From Chlamydia muridarum str. Nigg (lineage in GTDB: Bacteria > Chlamydiota > Chlamydiia > Chlamydiales > Chlamydiaceae): a stretch of 64,000 nucleotides of DNA. The position numbers and the translations under genes were made by a program. A model generated the notes under the pieces. It saw only the letters and a list, made by a program, of their open reading frames with translations, was not told the origin of the DNA and ran no database searches. Of the stretch, positions 33,490 to 43,295 are shown piece after piece. How positions within the stretch are numbered: the first letter of the stretch is position 1; every line of letters starts with the position of its first letter. Location of the stretch: NCBI RefSeq assembly GCF_000006685.1, contig NC_002620.2:958551-1022550 (forward strand). The letters are read 5' to 3'.

Positions 33490-33864
33490 TTATCCTCGCT
33501 GTTCACTTTTTAATTTCTTAGATAACACAACAATGTCATCTCCCCTGTCATTCATTTTGACAATGAGATCCTCTCCCCAGGCATCTTTAAGAAGCTTCTT
33601 GCCTTCCTTACACCAAGCAGAATTGTCTAAAAGGGTCTCCTTGTTCGCAATAACCTCCTTCAGAGACAAATTTCCGGAAGCGTACTCCATCATAAGAACA
33701 TCATAGACGCGAGCACAATTTTGCTCCGTTTGGAAGACCTTTCCTTTTTGTAGACTTCCTCGCATATTAAAAGCCAAAGCCCCACTGATGATGCCAATGA
33801 GAGTAATAACCACCATCATTTCAATTAACGTGATGGATTGCTTTCTTTTTTTTGTTTTCCCCAC
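33490..33864 (-). CDS. gspG: Major pseudopilin GspG-like protein
   Basis: 124 aa, the main subunit of the type II pseudopilus. KKRKQSITLIEMMVVITLIG has the ITLIE pilin motif with Glu5, then the long hydrophobic helix and a short globular domain, about GspG size. The residue before the mature start is Ser in place of Gly. Start is GTG at 33864 with a strong GGGGGAA ribosome site just before it. Fifteen bp after gspF. Confidence 0.85.
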   Translation of the reverse strand: MGKTKKRKQSITLIEMMVVITLIGIISGALAFNMRGSLQKGKVFQTEQNCARVYDVLMMEYASGNLSLKEVIANKETLLDNSAWCKEGKKLLKDAWGEDLIVKMNDRGDDIVVLSKKLKSEQRG

Positions 33865-33879
33865 AGTTTCCCCCTATAG

Positions 33880-35055
33880 TTAAAACGTTTGAATACCACT
33901 TGTTAACGGAAGAAGAATGGATAACATAATCAATCCAATAAACCCTCCTAACAACACCAGAACAATGGGCTGACACCAGGCCGTTAACCAAGCTAAAACC
34001 CTTTGAATATCTTCGTTATAAATTTGCGCAATATGCGCGAATACCACGGAAAGATCCCCAGATTCCTCTCCTAGGGCAACCATCCCTGTAACCAATTTGG
34101 GGGTCCAAGAATAGCGCGATAACTCCCGACTCAAAGACCCTCCTCGAATGACTGCTTGAATCACTGTCTGCAATTCTTCTCGTAAAAAATCTTGAGGAAT
34201 AGCCCCACAACCCAACTTAAGAGCCTCAATTAGATTTCCTCCCCCCTGCAAAACGGCAGAAGCTACTGAGCAGAAGCGACAAAAGCCTATTTTAATGATG
34301 AAGTTGCGTAAGATAGGGATGTTTTTTACTAACCCTTCTATAGTCTTTCTTCCGATCTGCTTCTTCCAAATTGTGCGAAAAGCCCCTCCCCCAATAACTC
34401 CCCCTATCAGGAGGAAAAACTGATACTTACAAAACCATTCGCTGCACGAAAAAACGATTTTTGTAAGCCCTGTCGTCTCTATATCTTCAAAACTCTCTTT
34501 TAAAGAAGGAATGACTCCCACCAAGAAAAACACGATCACCGCACATGAAAATACCAACAAGATTGCTGGATAACTTAATGCAGCTGAAATATTTTTGGAT
34601 AATTTCTCTTTCTCTTCCAATACCTTAGTGATATTCACTAAGGCCCCTTCTAAATTACCAACGCTCTCTCCAGAACGCACGCTGTTTTGATAAAAAGAAT
34701 CGAAAATTGTGGGGTATTTAGCCAAAGCCTCTGAAAACACTCCTCCGGAACGTAAAGCCTCCATTAGAGATGTAAGAATCCCTGCCAAAGCACGCCCTTG
34801 ATACTGATCTCGCAAAGAAGCTAGGGAATCGTATAAAGAAACCCCTGAACGTAATAGCAAGGATAACTGCTTTGTAAAAATAACTAACTCAGACGTAGGG
34901 ACTCGATAGTTTCTTTCACGAACTTTGCGAATATCCAAAATCCGAGCTCCCTGAGACATAAGGAGTTCTCTGGCCTCTTGTTGATGAAAAGCCTCTACAA
35001 AAGAGCGTCGTTTTTTCTCTTTCTGGTCAAGATATGTGCATAGAAATCTAGCCAT
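33880..35055 (-). CDS. gspF: Type II secretion inner-membrane protein GspF
   Basis: 391 aa, a polytopic platform protein. It has two GspF domains, each with the FTKQLSLLLRSGVSLYDSL-type motif (about 60-78) and its second copy (FCRFCSVASAVLQGGGNLIEAL, about 258-279), and three membrane helices (about 160-180, 210-230, and 365-385). Between gspE (14 bp) and gspG (15 bp). Confidence 0.93.
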   Translation of the reverse strand: MARFLCTYLDQKEKKRRSFVEAFHQQEARELLMSQGARILDIRKVRERNYRVPTSELVIFTKQLSLLLRSGVSLYDSLASLRDQYQGRALAGILTSLMEALRSGGVFSEALAKYPTIFDSFYQNSVRSGESVGNLEGALVNITKVLEEKEKLSKNISAALSYPAILLVFSCAVIVFFLVGVIPSLKESFEDIETTGLTKIVFSCSEWFCKYQFFLLIGGVIGGGAFRTIWKKQIGRKTIEGLVKNIPILRNFIIKIGFCRFCSVASAVLQGGGNLIEALKLGCGAIPQDFLREELQTVIQAVIRGGSLSRELSRYSWTPKLVTGMVALGEESGDLSVVFAHIAQIYNEDIQRVLAWLTAWCQPIVLVLLGGFIGLIMLSILLPLTSGIQTF

Positions 35056-35069
35056 ATCCCCTCCTCCTG

Positions 35070-36572
35070 CTATTCTGACCGTTTAGCGACACGTAAAACT
35101 TCAGAGAGAGTCGTCTCTCCTGCAAGAGCTAGTTCTACTCCATGCTCAAGCAAAGGCCGATATCCCTCTTGCTCTGCTACGCCTCGCAAAACATGATAAG
35201 GCTTCCCTAATGCAATTTCAGAGCGAAGGGTCGTCGTAATATCGACAAACTCATAAATCCCCTGTCTCCCTTTGTATCCTGAACGAAAACATTGGGAACA
35301 CCCGCGACCTTTATACAAAGGAGCATAAGGGTCTTTTCCTAACGCCTTTAGCAAAGCTCGTTCTTGTACATCTGCTTCACATATTTCTTTACAATGCTTG
35401 CAAATCCTACGAACTAGTCGTTGAGCAACAGCTCCTATCATGGTTGCAGACAATAAATAAGACTCGACCCCCATATCTAAAAGACGTGGTATCGCGGATA
35501 CAGCATCATTAGTATGAAGAGTAGTAACAACTAAATGCCCTGTTAAAGCTGCTTGAATTGCAATCTCTGCAGTTTCTTGATCACGAATTTCTCCAACCAT
35601 AAGAACATCCGGATCCTGCCTTAACAAATGACGAAGCCCTCTGGAAAAGGTAAGCCCTATCTTAGGTTTTACAGCAATTTGAGCAATCCCAGGGAGCTTA
35701 TACTCCGGAGGATCTTCAATAGTCATAATATTCGTAAAAGGCCCGGACAGATGTTGTAAAACACTATATAACGTTGTGGTCTTCCCGCTTCCTGTAGGAC
35801 CTGTAACCAACAAAATACCTTCAGGGACACTAATTGCTTTTCTAAAAGAAGCTTCCATTTTGGGAAGCATACACAACCCTCGTATGTCCAAAATCACATT
35901 ACGCTTATCTAATATACGCAATACTACCCGTTCCCCATGAATCACAGGGACTGTACTGACACGCATATCAATCTCTTGCCCCCCCAACTGCAACTTAATG
36001 CGCCCATCTTGAGGTAAACGATGTTCGGCTATGTCAAGTTTAGCCAACACCTTAATACGAGTAATGAGAGCCGTTCTGAGATGATTGGGAGGAGCATGAC
36101 GATCATGAAGAACCCCATCAATACGGTAACGAATACGCAGTAGATCCTCTACTGGCTCAAAATGAATATCCGAAGCCCGCTCTTCAATAGCTTCTTTAAG
36201 AATCAAATTTAGTAATCGAACAACAGGCGCACTATCCTCTTGGCTCTCAAGAAGTTCAGTCGTGTCACTTTCAGATTCTTGAGCCTCTCCATCTTGCATA
36301 GAGAGTAGCATTTCAGAGGCCTTCCCCTCCTTATCGCTATAAAGCTTTTGCAATCCGTGAATAATTTCTGTTTCTTCCTTAGAAACTATGGTAAGGGGTT
36401 TCTGCATAATCAACCGCACTTCATCCAAAGCCTCCAAAGGAGTCTTTTTCAGATGCCTCGCCAATACGATCTTATCCCCTAAGTCATCTATAGGCAGCAG
36501 ATAATTTTTCTTTAAAAAGGAGTAAGGAAGGCGATCTAAAAGATCTTGCATGGAACACTTATTCTCGGCCAT
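35070..36572 (-). CDS. gspE: Type II secretion ATPase GspE
   Basis: 500 aa. Drives pseudopilus assembly. Walker A GPTGSGKTTTLYS (about 260-272), Asp box, Walker B region with MVGEIRDQETAEIA (about 325-338), and a four-cysteine zinc site (CKHC near 393-396 and CSQC near 425-428) found in GspE. The start overlaps the gspD stop by 14 bp. All catalytic motifs are intact. Confidence 0.95.
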   Translation of the reverse strand: MAENKCSMQDLLDRLPYSFLKKNYLLPIDDLGDKIVLARHLKKTPLEALDEVRLIMQKPLTIVSKEETEIIHGLQKLYSDKEGKASEMLLSMQDGEAQESESDTTELLESQEDSAPVVRLLNLILKEAIEERASDIHFEPVEDLLRIRYRIDGVLHDRHAPPNHLRTALITRIKVLAKLDIAEHRLPQDGRIKLQLGGQEIDMRVSTVPVIHGERVVLRILDKRNVILDIRGLCMLPKMEASFRKAISVPEGILLVTGPTGSGKTTTLYSVLQHLSGPFTNIMTIEDPPEYKLPGIAQIAVKPKIGLTFSRGLRHLLRQDPDVLMVGEIRDQETAEIAIQAALTGHLVVTTLHTNDAVSAIPRLLDMGVESYLLSATMIGAVAQRLVRRICKHCKEICEADVQERALLKALGKDPYAPLYKGRGCSQCFRSGYKGRQGIYEFVDITTTLRSEIALGKPYHVLRGVAEQEGYRPLLEHGVELALAGETTLSEVLRVAKRSE

Positions 36573-38838
36573 CGTACTCCACTCCTTCCCGCAAACTATG
36601 AGTTTCTTCTCTCCATGCGATAGACTCTTTTTTCTCCATAGCCTGTTTAGCAGCCTGCTGACCTGACACTACAGCTCTTAGAAAATCCTCATTCTCACCA
36701 GGACGAGAAGCTAGAAAGGCACATTCCAACTTTTCTTCTTCCTCAACAGGATTATCCAAAATCTTTGGAGTAATAAACATAAACATCTCTGTCTGTGAAT
36801 CCGAAGTGGCATCCATGCCAAATAATTTGCCTATTCCTGGCAATTCTCCTAAGAAAGGAATCCCATCTCGAGAATCCATAGTTTGATTACACCGCAATCC
36901 CCCAATGATTACAGTTTCCCCATCCTGAATTCGCACCTTATTTGTAATATTTCTTCGAGTAACATCAGGACGATCTGCTTGATTTTTCCCTGTTGAATCA
37001 AACGTAATATCTGTTTCTAGAGTGATGAAACTCTTCCCATCTTCCTCCCCAATATTAATTACCGGCAGGATCTTAATCATAATCCCGTACTGAGCTCGAT
37101 TATATTGCGCTTTGTCTTTCTCTGAAGAAACTGCTATCGACATTTCTTCCACAATCGCAATTCTAGCTGGGGTTTGGTTCATCGTTACTACAGAAGGGCT
37201 CGCATTAATGCGCACATCTTCTTGAGCCATAAGGAATTGATAAGCAAAGTCATAACTAGGGACAATCCCCTTTGCTCCTCCCTTAAACAAGAATTCTAAA
37301 ATTCCACCATTTGCCCAAGAAACTGCTTGAGTCCCCTGTTTACAAACCTCTTCTCCTAAACGTAATAGATTTAACCCCGATTTACGCTGGCTCGATAGTT
37401 TTCTTTCGAAAAGCAAGACCTCTATACGAACCATTTTTTTCGGCACATCGAGTTTTTTCAATAACATCTTAATTTTTGGAAGAGCCTCTTTCTCAATGAC
37501 CATAATCAAAGTTCCGGTCTTAGAGTCGGCAATAAAGCTCCCATATTTGGTGGAGCCTTCCTTCGAGGTTCCCCCGATAGACGTATCTATCTGCACAGCT
37601 AATCCATTCGAGGCTGCCCCAGACTTATTAGCAGATACGCTAGTATCCTGACTTCCCGCTATCCCCGAACCGCTTGAAAAAATATCATGAACTTGAGAGA
37701 GCAAAGCTGCAAGCTCTTGAGGATCTGAGTGTTTGACGTTATACCAAAACACTGTTTTATCTGTAGGATTCTCTATTCCTTCTTCCAACTCGCGAATGAG
37801 ATCGATCGCCTTTTGAACTATAGGAAGAGCTCCACTTAAGAAAAGAGAGCGTCCATGATTCTGCAAGGGAACAACTTTTAATCCTACGCCCGCAGAATCT
37901 TCCCCTTCTTTAGCTAAATCTTCTCGAAAAGCTGCTTTCAAAATAGCTAACATTTCGAAAGGGTCTATCTTAGACAAAGATACTATCCGATGCTCTTGTC
38001 GAATATTATCTGACTGTAAAAATTCATAAATTTTGAGAAGCTCAGTGATTTCATGAACCACTCCAAACAGCCAAATTTTCCCGCCGATAAAATCAATCAA
38101 CATGGTATCGCTGTTTGCAAACTTCCGCAAAGCTTGTACATCAGATCGTGCGTCTAAATTTTTAGAAGAAAGAACAAAAGCAATATGAGCGGTTGAAGGC
38201 AGAACATCGAGGTCTTGTCTAGCTCCAAAGATACCTACTACTCCAGTCTCTTCCTTACTCGTTAAATAGAGCTCTTTGATCCAGGGGCTCACCTGTCTCA
38301 CCCCAATACCTAAACGAGCCAAAAGCAACGATAAACACTCTTCAAATCCCTCTTTAGGCACAACCAACTTTGACATGGCTGTTATTCGCATTGCCCCCAC
38401 ATTTTGAGGGATCAAGTAAATACTTTGTTCATCACCATAATCGCTAACAAGGTTGTAAATAGTAGTCTCAGGATGATTCCAAAGAGCATAATCTTCAGGA
38501 TCACCCCCTTTCTCTGAGACCTCTGCCGACCATAGATCTTCTAACGCCCGCACCCGTTGTTTCGCGCTGATCAAACGATCCCGTAAATCGTTCCAAACTT
38601 CTTGAGAAGTTTCTCCTAGAGATCGTAAAGATAAAGCTTCATCATATAAAGACTTGAGTAGAGCATTCGCTTCCTTTAACTCGGAGTTAAAGGAAGAAAT
38701 GTGAGCAAGAGGAGCCTGAGCTTCTGTTTTTCCTTCTATGGAAGCTAATTTTTCCGCAACGGTGATGGAAAACACCGGAATATCTAAACTCCCAAAACAG
38801 AACGCTCCTATGAAACCATAGCGCAAAACATTCTTCAC
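36559..38838 (-). CDS. gspD: Type II secretion outer-membrane secretin GspD
   Basis: 759 aa. Forms the outer-membrane gate. Signal peptide or leader helix (1-22), a coiled region (about 40-110), N-domains (about 250-470, with a Ser/Gly-rich loop near 405-430), and the secretin C-domain with VRIEVLLFERKL and the closing VRIQDGETVIIGGL and GIPFLGELPGIGKLF stretches. Length is near the usual GspD. No pilotin is recognised nearby. Follows the gene at 38839 with no gap and overlaps gspE by 14 bp. Confidence 0.93.
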   Translation of the reverse strand: MKNVLRYGFIGAFCFGSLDIPVFSITVAEKLASIEGKTEAQAPLAHISSFNSELKEANALLKSLYDEALSLRSLGETSQEVWNDLRDRLISAKQRVRALEDLWSAEVSEKGGDPEDYALWNHPETTIYNLVSDYGDEQSIYLIPQNVGAMRITAMSKLVVPKEGFEECLSLLLARLGIGVRQVSPWIKELYLTSKEETGVVGIFGARQDLDVLPSTAHIAFVLSSKNLDARSDVQALRKFANSDTMLIDFIGGKIWLFGVVHEITELLKIYEFLQSDNIRQEHRIVSLSKIDPFEMLAILKAAFREDLAKEGEDSAGVGLKVVPLQNHGRSLFLSGALPIVQKAIDLIRELEEGIENPTDKTVFWYNVKHSDPQELAALLSQVHDIFSSGSGIAGSQDTSVSANKSGAASNGLAVQIDTSIGGTSKEGSTKYGSFIADSKTGTLIMVIEKEALPKIKMLLKKLDVPKKMVRIEVLLFERKLSSQRKSGLNLLRLGEEVCKQGTQAVSWANGGILEFLFKGGAKGIVPSYDFAYQFLMAQEDVRINASPSVVTMNQTPARIAIVEEMSIAVSSEKDKAQYNRAQYGIMIKILPVINIGEEDGKSFITLETDITFDSTGKNQADRPDVTRRNITNKVRIQDGETVIIGGLRCNQTMDSRDGIPFLGELPGIGKLFGMDATSDSQTEMFMFITPKILDNPVEEEEKLECAFLASRPGENEDFLRAVVSGQQAAKQAMEKKESIAWREETHSLREGVEYDGRE

Positions 38839-40071
38839 TTAAGATCCTCCCCCTACACGAGCATTTTTATCCCCGCTCTCCCGTCCTACTACATGCACCT
38901 GCGGCGCCATCTCACTTACCTGCTTTAGTGGCAAGGAGACCGCTTCAACAATGGTTCGCTGAGCATTAAATATATGTCCCTTGAAAACAAACTCCCCACC
39001 CTCTTTATCAATTTTCTCAAAAATTAAAAGAGGACTACGCAGCTTGCCTGATAGGTACTCTTCTAACTGGCTTTTTGAAGTCATCCGCTCCCAATGCTTG
39101 CCTGTATAGATCACCCAATCATCGGCAGAAAGAACCAACCGGTCTCTCCCCGCGGTAATAATGGGACGAGACCACGTACGCATACCTACGAACGAAAATT
39201 CTTTGACTAACTCTGCTATTTCAATAGGAGAAGGGACCTGCTTCACTAATGTAATTTGCTGGCTCATTAACCCATCAACACTCCACAGCTCGATTACCAT
39301 CATCCGCTCATCTATTCGCTTTACCTCAAGGAGAGGAACCTTTGTCCCATCTCCTGAGAAGGCTCCATAGGAGACCCAGCGATCCTTATCCCACACAAGC
39401 ACATCCCCAACAGCCAAATACTGGCTATAAGGCTCGCCAGATAAAGACTCAAAATCCACTCGATCTTTTGCTGCCTGCACGGCATAATCCGCTCCCCCAT
39501 GCATCAGCAAAAACTTATCCCCTCCTATGCAGCGTATTCTCTGTTTTACAGCGATACTTGGCTCTACACGCACCCCTCCAATCTCCCAAGTTTGAGAAAA
39601 TTTTGGAGCTATTGATAAGGAGAATCGAGCATGTTCCTTAGGAGAAGCGATGACCTCTCTTAAAACACCTGTCATACGAACAGAGACCTCAATAGAACGC
39701 CCATCCACAGTAGGACGACACTCCAACCACAAAGGAGTTGGCTCATAACTAAAAGCCAACTCCTTTTCATCTAAGCCTTGTCGAAGAAAAACCTTCTCCT
39801 TTAAAGAAAATTCTTGAATTTCATGTGTAAAAGCTAATTCTAGAAAAAATTTGTCTCCTTGCGCGTCAGGCCGCTTATTACAACCGAGGAATAGGATCTG
39901 ATTTCGCAAATCAGGAAGCTCCTCCTCTATGGAAAAGTCCTGCAGCACCCACGCTCCTGAGTAAGCTGGAAGCGATTCCTCCGCAATGAGAGGATAGCTT
40001 ACTCCGGAGATCGCGCCCAGTAGAGCGGCGCCCCTTATCCATTGATGAAAAAAGAAACAAAGTCGGCGCAT
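38839..40071 (-). CDS. Exported or membrane-anchored protein of unknown function, first gene of the type II operon
   Basis: 410 aa. An N-terminal basic-hydrophobic segment (RRLCFFFHQWIRGAALLGAI, about 2-21) is a signal peptide or anchor. The rest is soluble, beta-rich, with no motif I know. Its stop codon abuts the gspD start codon, so it is translationally coupled to the secretin. GspC, the inner-membrane partner of the secretin, often sits just before gspD. The place fits, but the length (GspC is about 270-300 aa) and sequence do not clearly match. Confidence 0.65.
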   Translation of the reverse strand: MRRLCFFFHQWIRGAALLGAISGVSYPLIAEESLPAYSGAWVLQDFSIEEELPDLRNQILFLGCNKRPDAQGDKFFLELAFTHEIQEFSLKEKVFLRQGLDEKELAFSYEPTPLWLECRPTVDGRSIEVSVRMTGVLREVIASPKEHARFSLSIAPKFSQTWEIGGVRVEPSIAVKQRIRCIGGDKFLLMHGGADYAVQAAKDRVDFESLSGEPYSQYLAVGDVLVWDKDRWVSYGAFSGDGTKVPLLEVKRIDERMMVIELWSVDGLMSQQITLVKQVPSPIEIAELVKEFSFVGMRTWSRPIITAGRDRLVLSADDWVIYTGKHWERMTSKSQLEEYLSGKLRSPLLIFEKIDKEGGEFVFKGHIFNAQRTIVEAVSLPLKQVSEMAPQVHVVGRESGDKNARVGGGS

Positions 40072-40093
40072 AACAACAAAGAAACAAAAAAGA

Positions 40094-40099
40094 ATTATA
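40094..40099 (-). promoter_or_regulatory. Candidate -10 box of the type II secretion operon
   Basis: Read on the minus strand this is TATAAT, about 23-28 nt before the first gene's ATG at 40071. No good -35 at 16-18 bp; the region upstream is very AT-rich. Confidence 0.4.
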
Positions 40100-40147
40100 T
40101 AAAGTAACTGATTTGAGAAAAAAAATCAATTTTTACAAAAAACAAGA

Positions 40148-40187
40148 AAAAGCCGTTTTTATATTTTTAAAATAAAAAACGGCTTTT
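40148..40187 (-). terminator. Terminator after pepP
   Basis: A 13-bp perfect stem, AAAAGCCGTTTTT/AAAAACGGCTTTT (40148-40160 with 40175-40187), just beyond the pepP stop. On the minus strand a U-rich tract follows. Confidence 0.8.
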
Positions 40188-40195
40188 ATATGAAA

Positions 40196-41266
40196 TTAAA
40201 TGATAATTATCTCTGGGGAGACTTTGCGATTTGTTAAATTTAAATTTTCATTAATACCTATCACGATTGTGTCTTCAATGCGAATTCCCCCAACGCCAGG
40301 GAAATAGACACCGGGCTCCACAGTCACGGCCATATTTAATTGCAATTCCGCATCGGAAAAAAGCGACAAACGAGGGTATTCATGCACCTCTCTACCTACA
40401 CCATGCCCTAATCCATGAATAAATGCTTTTTCCATTCCATATTCCCGCAAAACGCGCACAGCCTCTTCATGGACAGCTCGACAGGAGACCCCCTCTCGAC
40501 ACAACTCTATGGATCGACGTTGCGCTTCCGCTACAGCGAGGTATCCATCCAATAGCTGCTGTTCTGGAGCTTCCCCGAAAGCAACCGTTCGGGTCATATC
40601 CGAACAATATCCTTCGTAGCAAACACCAATATCGATCAAAACCACGTCCCCTTTTTTCAAAGATCGATTTGTAGGAATCGCATGTGGGAAAGCCGCGTTC
40701 TCTCCAAACGCAATAATGGGAGGGAAAGAGAGCTTCTCTATGCCAAGATTAGCCCAAAAAACATGAAGCAACCGTACCAGCTCTTTTTCCGTAATACCGG
40801 GACGTAGCGCCGCTAGCACAAAGTCATATCCTGCGGAACCAATTTCTGCTGCACGCATCATCTTTTGAATTTCATTCGGGCTCTTCACACAGCGCAGCTT
40901 CTCTGTAACTAAACTTTGAGGGGAAAACGTCAGACCACTTCTCATGCGTTTTTGCGCAGTTCCATAAGAAGTATATTCGCTATCGAACCCGATGGTTTTT
41001 AATCCCTTTTCTTCAATGTATGCAAACAAGTGTTGATCTATATTTTTGGAACAAAAAACTAGCGAAACATCCTGTATGTGCGCATAAAGATCCCGATCTA
41101 GAGGAGAAACAAAAAACACCACTTCATCACTAGAGACCAGTAAAGCTCCGGATTTAGCCTGATCTTGTAGAAAATAACTAATATCCTCGTCTTTCTCTAT
41201 TAGAAAAGCATCAAGAGCATAACCTGATAATAAGTGTTGTAGTCGCGTGATCGGATTTTGATTCAT
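40196..41266 (-). CDS. pepP: Xaa-Pro aminopeptidase/dipeptidase (M24 family)
   Basis: 356 aa metallopeptidase that removes N-terminal residues before proline. The five metal ligands of the pita-bread fold are visible: Asp in LIDIGVCYEGY, Asp in SDMTRTV, His in HGLGHGVGREVHEYP, Glu in TVEPGVYFPG, and Glu in GGIRIEDTIVI. Follows mutL by 9 bp on the same strand. Confidence 0.93.
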   Translation of the reverse strand: MNQNPITRLQHLLSGYALDAFLIEKDEDISYFLQDQAKSGALLVSSDEVVFFVSPLDRDLYAHIQDVSLVFCSKNIDQHLFAYIEEKGLKTIGFDSEYTSYGTAQKRMRSGLTFSPQSLVTEKLRCVKSPNEIQKMMRAAEIGSAGYDFVLAALRPGITEKELVRLLHVFWANLGIEKLSFPPIIAFGENAAFPHAIPTNRSLKKGDVVLIDIGVCYEGYCSDMTRTVAFGEAPEQQLLDGYLAVAEAQRRSIELCREGVSCRAVHEEAVRVLREYGMEKAFIHGLGHGVGREVHEYPRLSLFSDAELQLNMAVTVEPGVYFPGVGGIRIEDTIVIGINENLNLTNRKVSPEIIII

Positions 41267-41275
41267 TCCCCTCTC

Positions 41276-43006
41276 CTACATAAAGTCCTCCTCCAAAACT
41301 AACCGACGTATTGTCTCCCCGTCAAATGCTTTTTCAGGTTTTCCTATTTGCCATAATACATTGATCCAAGAATGATCGAAGGCTCGCGTATTTTTAGAAA
41401 AAGCCAATTTCTGAACAGTATTTTCAACAAGCTGTTCAAAAGACTCATTCACCTGAAAAGCTCCCTCATGAGCTAAAGAAATAATCCACTCTTTTAATTC
41501 CTCTTCTTGAATAAAAGGAGGCGCACTTTCTATTGCAAAACTATCCGGACTAATGCGGCATAGTTCTATTCCCTGTGCAGCGAGTGATTCCAGTCGAGTC
41601 TGTAAAAAATCGGCTTCCAACTTAGTCATTTGTACAGTTGGAGGGACAAGAAACATCTGACAAGCTAAAAGAGAATCCGAACGTTTAGATAATAAAGAAA
41701 TATAAAATAAGTGCTTACGAGCAGCCTGTACAAATAAGGCATGCACCCCTTCGGAATCTTCTACTAAGATCACTTTTCCTAAAGAAGCAAGAAAACGCAC
41801 CCTCTCAATAATAGGGAGAGCAAGGTTTTCTTGCTCTTTACATAAAGCCCTATTTGCTTCTGTTTCCACAAAAGACTGTTGGAGAAAATTTGGGCAAGAG
41901 AGCGGCGTAGAGATTGCTACAGGTCGAATCGATGGGATTTCTAATCCTCCATTCTCGATTAAAGGGCTCTCCATAGTAGGCTCTACCATCTTCTCTTCTA
42001 AAGACGGAGATCGATGTAATAATACTTCGGAGATCGCCTCTACAAGAAGAGCCCCTATTTGTCCTTCTTGTAATAATCGAACCTCTGTTTTTTGAGGATG
42101 CACATTAAAATCACACCACATAGGGGGGACGGAGAGTTTTAACACAAACGCAGGATACCGCTGTGCTGGGAGCATCCAAGCATAGGCTTCTGCTACCTTT
42201 CTGGATATGAAAGAAGATTCCACAGCACGGTTATTGATAAATAACCGCTGGCCCTGTCTTGTGGACCGATGCATACTCGGAGATCCTAAAAATCCTGTTA
42301 AATGGAGCTCATTCTGTCGTTTATCAATAAGGAATGCCTCGTTAACAAAAGCTTCCCCCATCACCAAAGCCACGCGTTCTGTAAAACCTTGATTTTTAGC
42401 AATATTTAACTCTTGACGCCGCTCACTAATCCAAGTCCATTTAATTCCTTCTGTAGATAGAATGCTATTTTCTAGTAATCGACGAATAGCTAACCGATCC
42501 ATTTGCGGAGATTTTTGAAAAGACTGCCTCATAGGAACGTTATAGAAAAGGGAATTTACTGAAATGGTAGTTCCTGGCTGTCTAGGACATGCTTCGCAAC
42601 AAACTGGCTCCCCCTTTTCGATCAAAGTCTTAGATCCCAATCCATTTACTTTAGCTGTATGAATTTCCATCTTAGAAATAGAGGCTATGGCTGGTAAAGC
42701 CTCCCCTCGAAAGCCGAAACTTGCAAGAGAAAAAATGTCAGCAAAATGAGAAATTTTCGATGTTGCATGACGCTGGATAGCTACGGCCACCTCATCTGCA
42801 TCCATGCCTATTCCATTGTCTCGAACGACAATCTGCCCCTTACCACCACCAAGGGTTTCAATACTAATTTCATCCGCACCAGCATCCAATGCGTTCTCTA
42901 TCAATTCCTTAACCACAGAAGCCGCATTTTCTATAACTTCACCAGCAGCAATCTGGTTAACTGTTGCACTATCTAACAACCGAATCCGAGAAGAGGACAA
43001 TGACAC
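41276..43006 (-). CDS. mutL: DNA mismatch repair protein MutL
   Basis: 576 aa. N-terminal GHKL ATPase: VNQIAAGEVIENAASVVKEL (about 16-35), ELIENALDAGA, DNGIGMDADE (about 63-72), and the GFRGEALPAIAS loop. The C-terminal dimerisation domain is present. The endonuclease motif DQHAxxER found in many MutL proteins is replaced by a VQAARKHLFY sequence, and the closing CPHGRPT is missing, so it is likely a non-nuclease MutL like E. coli's. Divergent from the T3SS chaperone gene. Confidence 0.93.
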   Translation of the reverse strand: MSLSSSRIRLLDSATVNQIAAGEVIENAASVVKELIENALDAGADEISIETLGGGKGQIVVRDNGIGMDADEVAVAIQRHATSKISHFADIFSLASFGFRGEALPAIASISKMEIHTAKVNGLGSKTLIEKGEPVCCEACPRQPGTTISVNSLFYNVPMRQSFQKSPQMDRLAIRRLLENSILSTEGIKWTWISERRQELNIAKNQGFTERVALVMGEAFVNEAFLIDKRQNELHLTGFLGSPSMHRSTRQGQRLFINNRAVESSFISRKVAEAYAWMLPAQRYPAFVLKLSVPPMWCDFNVHPQKTEVRLLQEGQIGALLVEAISEVLLHRSPSLEEKMVEPTMESPLIENGGLEIPSIRPVAISTPLSCPNFLQQSFVETEANRALCKEQENLALPIIERVRFLASLGKVILVEDSEGVHALFVQAARKHLFYISLLSKRSDSLLACQMFLVPPTVQMTKLEADFLQTRLESLAAQGIELCRISPDSFAIESAPPFIQEEELKEWIISLAHEGAFQVNESFEQLVENTVQKLAFSKNTRAFDHSWINVLWQIGKPEKAFDGETIRRLVLEEDFM

Positions 43007-43221
43007 TAAGTATCTCCAACCTATTAAACATTAATAATTAAAAAGAGACAGCACGAGAGAAAACACCAGATCCGAGCCTTTCGCACAGGAGTTAACGGTA
43101 CCTCCCACAAAAAAAAATTGCAAGGCAACGGCTAACGTTTCTTCATGAAGTTAACTTATGTAAAAAGAATTAGTTATGATTGTTTAAATTGAAAGATTAA
43201 AAAATGTTTTTCTAATTAAAG

Positions 43222-43251
43222 TTGTTAAATCAATCCAATCACATTTAATAT
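43222..43251 (+). promoter_or_regulatory. Candidate promoter for the translocator operon
   Basis: TTGTTA (43222-43227), an 18-bp spacer and TAATAT (43246-43251) in an AT-rich region. The 289-bp gap between mutL and this operon (43007-43295) holds no other feature I can support. Confidence 0.4.
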
Positions 43252-43295
43252 TGTTAGTAGAAGTTGTTATTTTTTATTTTTTAGGAATTATCGCG

